A stretch of DNA of 8,874 bases from contig CAYWNK010000260.1 of assembly GCA_964459495.1 (NCBI GenBank), forward strand, positions 1 to 8,874, read 5' to 3'. The translations under genes were made by a program, and so were the position numbers. This document shows, in pieces, positions 1 to 5,607 of the stretch (positions within the stretch are counted from its first letter, which is position 1; the number at the start of each line of letters is the position of its first letter). Source of the DNA: CAYWNK01 sp964459495. Lineage in GTDB: Bacteria > Planctomycetota > UBA1135 > GCA-002686595. Under the pieces are notes generated by a model. It did no database searches. It was not told the origin of the DNA and saw only the letters and a program-made list of their open reading frames with translations.

Positions 1-1
1 G

Positions 2-973
2 TCGATGGCCGACGAGGTCCCGATCGCCTTTCCCGCCTGCATCGACCGGTCGCCGGCCGTGGTGCCAACTCCACTCCCCGGGGCGCAGACGTCCGGCCGC
101 CGCCGGGTGCTCGCCGACTGGATCGCGAGCCCGAGCAATCCCCTCACCGCCCGCGTGGTCGTCAACCGGGTGTGGCAGCAGCATTTCGGCCGGGGAATTG
201 TGCCGACGCTCGGCGACTTCGGTGAGCTGGGCGAACGCCCCACCCACCCTGAGCTGCTCGACTGGCTCGCCCGTTGGTTCATCGATCGCGGCTGGAGCAT
301 GAAGGAGCTCCACCGGCTGCTCCTCAGCAGCTCCGCCTACCACATGGACTCGCGCGGCCCTGCGCCAGACCCGAGCATCGATCCGACCGGAAGCCTGCTC
401 TCCCGCTTCCGGCCGCGGAGGCTTTCCGCCGAAGAGCTGCGCGACTCCATCCTCTGGCTCAGCGGCCAGCTCAGCGACCAGGTGGGCGGTCCGCCCTTCT
501 TCTCGATGATGCCCGCGCAGGCGCTGGCGACCTCTTCGCAGCCCGGCAACGTATGGGGCCAATCGAGTCCCGAAGAACTCCGCCGCCGCAGCCTCTACAT
601 CAAGGTCAAGCGTTCGCTGCTCACCCCCCTCCTCACGGCATTCGACCTCGCCGACACCGACAGTTCCTGTCCCGTCCGGCACGTCACCACGTCCCCGTCC
701 CAGGCTCTGGGCTTGCTCAACGGGGAGTTCTCCCAGACCCGCGCGGCTGAGTTCGCCGAACGGCTGAGGCGTGAGCATCCCGGCCAGCCCAAGGCCCAAG
801 TGAAGAGGGCGCTCAGCTTGGCTCTCGGCCGCGCCCCGGATGCCGAAAACCTCGAGATCGCCGAGACCCTGCTCGCAACGCTTCAGACCCGCCACGCCAT
901 GGATGAGATCCAGGCCCTGAACCAGGTTTGCCTCTTCGTACAGAACCTCTCCGAGTTCCTCTACCTGGACTAG
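2..973 (+). CDS. DUF1553 (PSD1) domain protein, C-terminal part, 5' end outside window
   Basis: This is the C-terminal third or so of a planctomycete-type protein. Family members usually run 700-1000 residues with a cytochrome-c-like region, DUF1549 and then DUF1553; only DUF1553 is visible here. The frame is open to the left edge and the ATG at position 5 lies inside the domain, so it is not the real start. Counting from that ATG, hallmark stretches are NPLTARVVVNRVWQQHFGRG (residues 45-64), GERPTHPELLDWLA (76-89), a GWSMKELHRLLLSSSAY block (about 96-112), a RRLSAEELRDS block (about 137-147), a TSPSQALGLLNGEF block near residue 230, and a closing NLSEFLYLD. All match the family pattern I know. 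The biochemical function is unproven. Members are predicted to be exported and are often linked to polysaccharide or sulfated-polymer use. The stop lies 4 bases before the DUF1501 start, which indicates an operon. Confidence 0.93.
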   Translation, partial: SMADEVPIAFPACIDRSPAVVPTPLPGAQTSGRRRVLADWIASPSNPLTARVVVNRVWQQHFGRGIVPTLGDFGELGERPTHPELLDWLARWFIDRGWSMKELHRLLLSSSAYHMDSRGPAPDPSIDPTGSLLSRFRPRRLSAEELRDSILWLSGQLSDQVGGPPFFSMMPAQALATSSQPGNVWGQSSPEELRRRSLYIKVKRSLLTPLLTAFDLADTDSSCPVRHVTTSPSQALGLLNGEFSQTRAAEFAERLRREHPGQPKAQVKRALSLALGRAPDAENLEIAETLLATLQTRHAMDEIQALNQVCLFVQNLSEFLYLD

Positions 974-977
974 CCCC

Positions 978-2393
978 ATGAGCACCTTTGACTTCTCCCG
1001 GCGCGCGCTGCTGCGCGGGAGCGTGGCGGCTGGCACGGTCCTGACCACTTCCGGCACCAGCCTCGCGACGCGGCTGTCCGACATCCTGCACCCGATGGCG
1101 CCGCGCCGCCCCGCGTACGCCCCCAAGGTGAAGAGCGTGATCTTCCTGTTCATGTACGGCGGCCCCAGCCACGTGGACACCTTCGACCACAAGCCGGAGC
1201 TGTACGGGCTCGACGGAAAGACCATCGAGGTCAAGACCCGCGGCCGCGGCGGCGCGCGCAACCAGGGTCGCGTGGTCGGCCCCAAGTGGGCATTCCGCCC
1301 CTACGGCCACTGCGGCAAACAGGTTTCCGAGCTGTTCCCGCACCTCGGGGAACGTGTCGACGACATGGCCTTCGTGCACTCCATGTACGCCGAATCCCCC
1401 ATCCACGGTTCGGCGATGCTGATGATGAACTCCGGCTCGCTGCTCTCCGGCCGCCCGAGCATGGGGTCCTGGGTGACGCAAGCCCTCGGCAGCCAGAACC
1501 CCAACTTGCCCGGCTATGTCGTCATGCTCGACGACACCGGCGGGCCGATCAGCGGGGCCAAGAACTGGTCCAGTGGCTACATGCCCGCCGCCTACCAGGG
1601 CGTGGTCGTGAACTCGACCGGCGACCCGATCCTGGACCTCAACCCGCGTGGCGACACCACTCGGGCCGTCCAGCGCACCCTGCTCGATTCCCTGCGTCAG
1701 GCGAATGAGCGGCATCTCGCCGCACGCAAGGACAACAGTGAGCTGGCCGCGCGCATCGCCTCCTATGAGCTCGGCTACGAGATGCAAGAGACCGCGCCGG
1801 AGGCATTCGACGTGCTCGCCGAGGACGAAGCGACGCAGGCGCTCTACGGGCTCGACCGCCCCGATACGGTCTCCTTCGGCCGCAAGTTACTGATCGCGCG
1901 GCGACTCGTCGAACGGGGCGTGCGCTTCATTCAGGTCTATTCCGGCGGCAACCACAACGACGCGAACTGGGACGCCCACGGGGACCTGGTCACCAACCAC
2001 ACCAAGCACGCGGGGGCCACCGACAAGCCGATCGCGGGCCTACTCGCGGACCTGAAGCGCAGCGGTCTGCTGGACGAAACGCTGGTCGTGTGGAGCGGCG
2101 AGTTTGGCCGGCAGCCCACCGCCGAGTACGCCGAGGGCACCGGTCGCGACCACAACTCCTACGGCTTCACCCTCTGGATGGCCGGTGGCGGCGTGCGCGG
2201 CGGCGAGTCCATCGGACGGACCGACGAGCTCGGCAGCGCCGCCGTCGAAGATCGCTACCACGTGCGCAACCTGCACGCGACGATCCTCGACCAGCTGGGC
2301 CTCGACCCCAATCGCACCACCTATCGCTTCGGGGGTCTTGACCAGAAGCTCGTCGGCGTCGAAGGAGCCCAGCCATTCCGCAGCATCGTTTGA
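978..2393 (+). CDS. DUF1501 family protein with twin-arginine signal peptide
   Basis: This 471-residue protein belongs to DUF1501, within the alkaline phosphatase/sulfatase-like superfamily. The N-terminus carries a Tat motif (SRRALLRG, residues 7-14) followed by a moderately hydrophobic Ala/Gly/Thr-rich stretch, so folded export is expected. Conserved blocks are FMYGGPSHVDTFDHKPEL (58-75), SPIHGSAMLMMNSGS (about 140-154), NWDAH (330-334), SGEFGRQP (373-380), GRDHNSYGFTLWMAGGGVRG (389-408) and HATILDQLGLD (433-443). Asp67 and Asp70 in the first block and Asp391 and His392 in GRDHN are the likely metal-site residues by analogy with the superfamily. No substrate is established for DUF1501. It starts 4 bases after the DUF1553 stop, the usual planctomycete pairing. 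No Shine-Dalgarno precedes the ATG, so translation is probably coupled. The end overlaps the next gene by 4 bases. Confidence 0.95.
   Translation: MSTFDFSRRALLRGSVAAGTVLTTSGTSLATRLSDILHPMAPRRPAYAPKVKSVIFLFMYGGPSHVDTFDHKPELYGLDGKTIEVKTRGRGGARNQGRVVGPKWAFRPYGHCGKQVSELFPHLGERVDDMAFVHSMYAESPIHGSAMLMMNSGSLLSGRPSMGSWVTQALGSQNPNLPGYVVMLDDTGGPISGAKNWSSGYMPAAYQGVVVNSTGDPILDLNPRGDTTRAVQRTLLDSLRQANERHLAARKDNSELAARIASYELGYEMQETAPEAFDVLAEDEATQALYGLDRPDTVSFGRKLLIARRLVERGVRFIQVYSGGNHNDANWDAHGDLVTNHTKHAGATDKPIAGLLADLKRSGLLDETLVVWSGEFGRQPTAEYAEGTGRDHNSYGFTLWMAGGGVRGGESIGRTDELGSAAVEDRYHVRNLHATILDQLGLDPNRTTYRFGGLDQKLVGVEGAQPFRSIV
2362..2367 (+). promoter_or_regulatory. Shine-Dalgarno-like AAGGAG inside the DUF1501 end
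   Basis: AAGGAG lies 7 bases before an in-frame ATT (2375) and 22 bases before the TTG (2390) of the modular secreted protein. It is the only strong ribosome-binding-like sequence here. It could drive initiation at a rare ATT, help re-initiation at TTG, or be chance within the Glu-Gly codons of DUF1501. Confidence 0.3.
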
Positions 2394-5044
2394 AGTGGGC
2401 GCTGGCCGCGCTGGCAGGGTTGGGTCTCTTGCTGATGGGTGCGCGCCTCTGGTCCGATTCTACGCCGCCTAGCGCGATCTCTCCGGACCCCCTTGGCCCC
2501 TCCCTAGGGGCGGGTTCCACAGCGCCCGCCAGGTCCAGAGGAGCCGGCATGGCGGATAGCGAACGCAACACGGAGCTGTCTGCGCAAGCTCCGGTCAGCA
2601 CCGATCCATCCCGGCGCGGGGCCTGGACGCTCAGCGGAACGGCCTACGAAGAGGAGCGAAGCACGCGGCTCCCGCACGCCAGCCTCGTCCTTCGCTTCCA
2701 ATCGGAGGATGGCGAACGCAGCCCCGAGTACGCCCTCGAAGCGGACGCTGACGGCCGCTTCACCTGGACCCCGGATGGCGAGCCCCCCACGGGCGTCGCG
2801 ATGCTCGAAGCGCGGCAAGAACGCCACCTCCCCAGTGCCGTCGAGCTGACCCTCGATCCTGCCAAGACCAACCCCGTGCTGGACATCATCGTGTTCGGCC
2901 TCGACCTGGAGATCGCAGGCCATGTGCGTGACTCCGCCGGCGCCCCCATCGCCGGCGCCAAGCTGGGACGCGGCCCAATCAGCGGGATGGCCGCAGCGGA
3001 CGGCAGCTTTCAGTTCTGGGGCAGGAGGAACATCGGCCAGTACCCAATCCGCTGCCAGGCCACGGGCTACGCCAGCACCGAGATCATCCTCGAGACGAAC
3101 CACCTGGAGTCTGCCACCGGACTGGTCTTCGTGCTCACGGCGGGCCTTACCGTCGAAGGTATCGTCACTCGCTCCAACGGAACTCCCCTGGAGGGGGTTC
3201 TGGTGACCACGAACGATCGACAATCCGCCCAGCCACGCTCCCAGGCCGATGGGAGCTATGTGCTGGATGGCATCGACCCGGCTTCGGGAGACCTTTCCAT
3301 CCGCGCAAGCCTTGAGGGGTACCTGACCAGGTCCATTTCGATGCCCGAACAACTGGCGGGCCGGGCGTCCCTCGACATCGAGCTGGATCCAGCCCCTAGC
3401 ATCCGCGGATTCGTGCGCAGCCAGGGGGGCGATCCGATCCCCGAAGCCCACGTTCAGGTCGGGCGAAGGGGCGACGAGGCGACCACGGACGCCGGGGGCA
3501 GCTTTGAGCTGCAGTCCTCACGCGCCGGCAGCGTCTTTCTCAAGACGACAGCCGTGGGATATGCGCAGGATTCACGCAGGCTCGAGATCGACCCATCGCA
3601 GGGTTCAACACTCGAAGTGGAAGTGGTGCTCGCAGCGGGCAGGGACCTCGCGGGCTTCGTCGTCGACGCAGAAGGTCAGGCTATCGCGGGTGCCACGGTC
3701 TTTCCCTACCTGGGAATCGACCGCCTCGGGGGTGAAGTGCGGACAGCCGACGATGGGAGCTTCCTGCTCAAGTCCATGCCCATGGGACGGCTGCGCCTTG
3801 AGATCAGCTCGCGCGGGCACCTGCGCGGCTATGTCCCCCACCCTTCTTTCGACGACATCGGTCAACGCTTCACGCTGCTGGCGGCAGGAACCCTGGCCGG
3901 CACCGCGCTCGATGCCCGCACGGGCCAAGCGCTGGACACCTTCCGGGTGCGCTTCGTCGAGCCGGACCTGCGGCCGGGGGAGAGTGCGTCGCTGGACATG
4001 GACATGGACTGGCTGGGAGAGGGAGCGACCTTCACCCAGACCGGAGGTCAGTGGATCTATCCGGATGTGGAGCTCATCCCCGGCCAGGTGATCGGCGTCG
4101 AGATCCGCGCCGATGGCTACTCCCCAGCGGTCTCCCGCCGGGCGACCGTGAGGACGACCCCTTCTCACGACGACCTGGTCCTCCGCCTCGACCCGGCCGT
4201 CCGCCTGGAGGGCAGCGTAACGCTGGAAGCCAGCGGCGCAGCGGTGAGTGGAGCCGCTATACGCGCGTTCCGCCCACAAAGCGGCGTCGCAGAGGGCCTA
4301 TTCGCCGAGTACGCCCCGAGCAACAACACCGCGACAGGGGCCGATGGTAGCTTTGCCCTGGCGGGTGTGCCGACCGGCCAGCTCCTCCTGCAGCTCGCGC
4401 ACCCCTCCTTCGGCACCTACGTAGCGGAACCGATCACGATTCCACCCGGCAGCGCAAGCCAAACCCATCACGTCGTGATCCCGGGCACGGGACGCGTCGA
4501 TGGGGTCCTGCTCGATGCCCATGGTGAAGCCCGCAGCGGCGCGCTCATCCGCCTCGGCCCCGCCCGGCGCTATGGGGTGGACGATTCCGAGGACGCGGAG
4601 ACGCGCAGCGATGCCGAGGGACGTTTCGCCTTCGAAGGCGTGATCGCAGGTCCACACACCCTGACCCACCACCTGGATCTACCGGAGGGTCGGACCTGGC
4701 CCCACTTCGTTCAGGGCCTGCATGTAGGTGCTGGCAAAACCACCGAGGTCACCGTCCGCCCACTCGGCAGCGCGAACCTCACCGCCAAGCTCGACACGAT
4801 CGCCGCCCTACCCGCCCAGGTTCGCGTCAGGTTGAACCCACCGGCCGGCTCTCCCGCCAGGCAGGGTCCCAAGGTGGTCGGCGCGCTGGCCCATGCCGGG
4901 CGCATTCAAGTCGCAGGAATGCAGCCCGGGGCCTACGTGGCCTCGGGTTGGTTCCGCGACGCGGACACCCGAGAGGTCCATGAATTCGACGTTTCGGTCC
5001 AGCTCAGCTCCGGCGATAACGCACTTGAGCTCAGCCTGGACTAG
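2390..5044 (+). CDS. Secreted multi-module carboxypeptidase-regulatory-like (beta-sandwich repeat) protein
   Basis: This 884-residue protein has an N-terminal signal peptide or membrane anchor (MKWALAALAGLGLLLMGARL), a Pro/Ser/Ala-rich linker (about 22-75), then back-to-back modules of about 80-100 residues resembling the CarboxypepD_reg/transthyretin-like fold. Approximate boundaries are 78-155, 171-250, 252-333, 335-416, 418-499, 500-602, 604-698, 702-791 and 793-884. Typical modules show a strand with a G-x-V pattern, then (I/L)xGAxV, then a DG(S/R)(F/Y) turn (D121, D204, D287, G370, D455, D652, G744), then a GY or GH near the last strand. No catalytic domain is seen, so adhesion, scaffolding or ligand binding at the cell surface is an inference. 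The chosen start is a TTG overlapping the DUF1501 stop (TTGA), which keeps the signal peptide. Alternatives are an ATT at 2375, with AAGGAG 7 bases upstream, and an ATG at 2549. The module identification is fairly sure; the role is unknown. Confidence 0.88.
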   Translation: MKWALAALAGLGLLLMGARLWSDSTPPSAISPDPLGPSLGAGSTAPARSRGAGMADSERNTELSAQAPVSTDPSRRGAWTLSGTAYEEERSTRLPHASLVLRFQSEDGERSPEYALEADADGRFTWTPDGEPPTGVAMLEARQERHLPSAVELTLDPAKTNPVLDIIVFGLDLEIAGHVRDSAGAPIAGAKLGRGPISGMAAADGSFQFWGRRNIGQYPIRCQATGYASTEIILETNHLESATGLVFVLTAGLTVEGIVTRSNGTPLEGVLVTTNDRQSAQPRSQADGSYVLDGIDPASGDLSIRASLEGYLTRSISMPEQLAGRASLDIELDPAPSIRGFVRSQGGDPIPEAHVQVGRRGDEATTDAGGSFELQSSRAGSVFLKTTAVGYAQDSRRLEIDPSQGSTLEVEVVLAAGRDLAGFVVDAEGQAIAGATVFPYLGIDRLGGEVRTADDGSFLLKSMPMGRLRLEISSRGHLRGYVPHPSFDDIGQRFTLLAAGTLAGTALDARTGQALDTFRVRFVEPDLRPGESASLDMDMDWLGEGATFTQTGGQWIYPDVELIPGQVIGVEIRADGYSPAVSRRATVRTTPSHDDLVLRLDPAVRLEGSVTLEASGAAVSGAAIRAFRPQSGVAEGLFAEYAPSNNTATGADGSFALAGVPTGQLLLQLAHPSFGTYVAEPITIPPGSASQTHHVVIPGTGRVDGVLLDAHGEARSGALIRLGPARRYGVDDSEDAETRSDAEGRFAFEGVIAGPHTLTHHLDLPEGRTWPHFVQGLHVGAGKTTEVTVRPLGSANLTAKLDTIAALPAQVRVRLNPPAGSPARQGPKVVGALAHAGRIQVAGMQPGAYVASGWFRDADTREVHEFDVSVQLSSGDNALELSLD
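2537..2543 (+). promoter_or_regulatory. Internal Shine-Dalgarno-like AGAGGAG before an in-frame ATG
   Basis: AGAGGAG is followed after 5 bases by an ATG at 2549, codon 54 of the modular protein. Initiation there would remove the signal peptide and most of the linker. The ordinary reading is a chance purine run in a linker, because the fold modules only make sense for an exported protein. Confidence 0.25.
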
Positions 5045-5066
5045 TGCCTGGAGTCAGCAGTCCCTG

Positions 5067-5084
5067 TGCACCCTTCGGGTTGCA
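5067..5084 (+). terminator. Weak hairpin after the plus-strand operon
   Basis: TGCACCC pairs with GGG-T-TGCA around a TTC loop, giving seven base pairs with one bulged T, 23 bases after the stop of the modular protein. No T-run follows, so it is not a classic intrinsic terminator. It may still mark the transcript end between convergent genes. Confidence 0.3.
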
Positions 5085-5091
5085 GTGGGCC

Positions 5092-5123
5092 GAGGGGCCG
5101 ACTCCCTTCGAAACCGTCCCCTC
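5092..5123. terminator. Possible bidirectional stem between convergent operons
   Basis: GAGGGG (5092-5097) is perfectly complementary to CCCCTC (5118-5123) around a 20-base loop that contains the palindrome TTCGAA. It lies midway between the two convergent stop codons (5044 and 5138). The loop is long and there is no T-tract on either strand, so a terminator role is tentative. Confidence 0.25.
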
Positions 5124-5137
5124 AGTGTTCATTCGCG

Positions 5138-5602
5138 CTAGCTACTCAGCTTGCGGATCAGGAACACCAGGCCCGCGATCAGGCCCATGCCGGAGAAGAG
5201 TGCTTTGTTGCCGCGATCGTCCACCGGAGCCTTGGGCGCTTTCTTCTTCTCGACCTCGTGACGAGCGACCGCCTGGTTGGGATCCCTGGCTAGAACGCGA
5301 GCCTGGGTTGCGGGGGCCGAGTCGAAGCGCTGGCCGCTGTCGTACATGGCCAGCCGGCGACGGTAGTTCTCATCGGGGTCGACGATGACCGCCACCTTCT
5401 CAGCCCGTATCAGGGAAGGGGTCCGCTCGCGGAAGCTGTTGTCCTCCTGCTCCGCACCAACCACGTGCAGCGGCTGGCCGGGGTGCATACGCTCCCGGTT
5501 GCGATCCCCGACCGAACGGATGTCGCTTTCTGACAGTGACTGCTGCGCCGTGGCTTCGCCGGCGGCGAACACGCACAAGAGTGTGGGAAGGATTAGACGC
5601 AT
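5138..5602 (-). CDS. Small exported protein with C-terminal membrane helix, last gene of pilin-like operon
   Basis: I do not recognise this 154-residue protein. It begins with a classic signal peptide (MRLILPTLLCVFAAGEATA, probable cleavage after the A-T-A at residues 17-19). The middle is hydrophilic and Arg/Asp/Glu-rich (about 20-115), and a basic KKKAPKAP patch follows (about 119-126). A single hydrophobic helix, LFSGMGLIAGLVFLI (135-149), ends in RKLSS. With the signal peptide cleaved, this would leave most of the protein outside and the short basic tail in the cytoplasm. The ATG at 5602 was chosen over one at 5677 because it sits exactly at the signal peptide and leaves only 5 bases after the upstream stop. 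The longer start would run well into the upstream gene. No Shine-Dalgarno is visible, so translational coupling is likely. By position it may be an accessory or assembly factor for the pilin-like proteins; that is inference only. Confidence 0.8.
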   Translation of the reverse strand: MRLILPTLLCVFAAGEATAQQSLSESDIRSVGDRNRERMHPGQPLHVVGAEQEDNSFRERTPSLIRAEKVAVIVDPDENYRRRLAMYDSGQRFDSAPATQARVLARDPNQAVARHEVEKKKAPKAPVDDRGNKALFSGMGLIAGLVFLIRKLSS

Positions 5603-5607
5603 GGGAA

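Noticed and set aside
813..1787. Long open frame (324 codons) on the minus strand across the DUF1553 and DUF1501 genes
   Set aside because: It lies opposite two confidently identified genes. Its His/Val/Gly/Ala/Arg-rich composition is typical of antisense frames in GC-rich DNA, and no domain is recognisable.
2504..3451. 315-codon minus-strand open frame opposite the modular secreted protein
   Set aside because: It has no signal, motif or plausible operon, and the plus-strand frame shows repeated fold modules throughout. It is an antisense shadow.
2621..5041. DNA-level tandem repeats within the modular protein gene
   Set aside because: Similarity between modules is visible only at the protein level. 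No long direct nucleotide repeats were seen, so this is not a satellite or a recent duplication.
5571..5602. Possible lipoprotein signal (T-L-L-C, Cys10) in the small exported protein
   Set aside because: The residues before Cys are Leu-Leu rather than the small residues expected at -1 and -2, and a better A-T-A signal peptidase I site follows.
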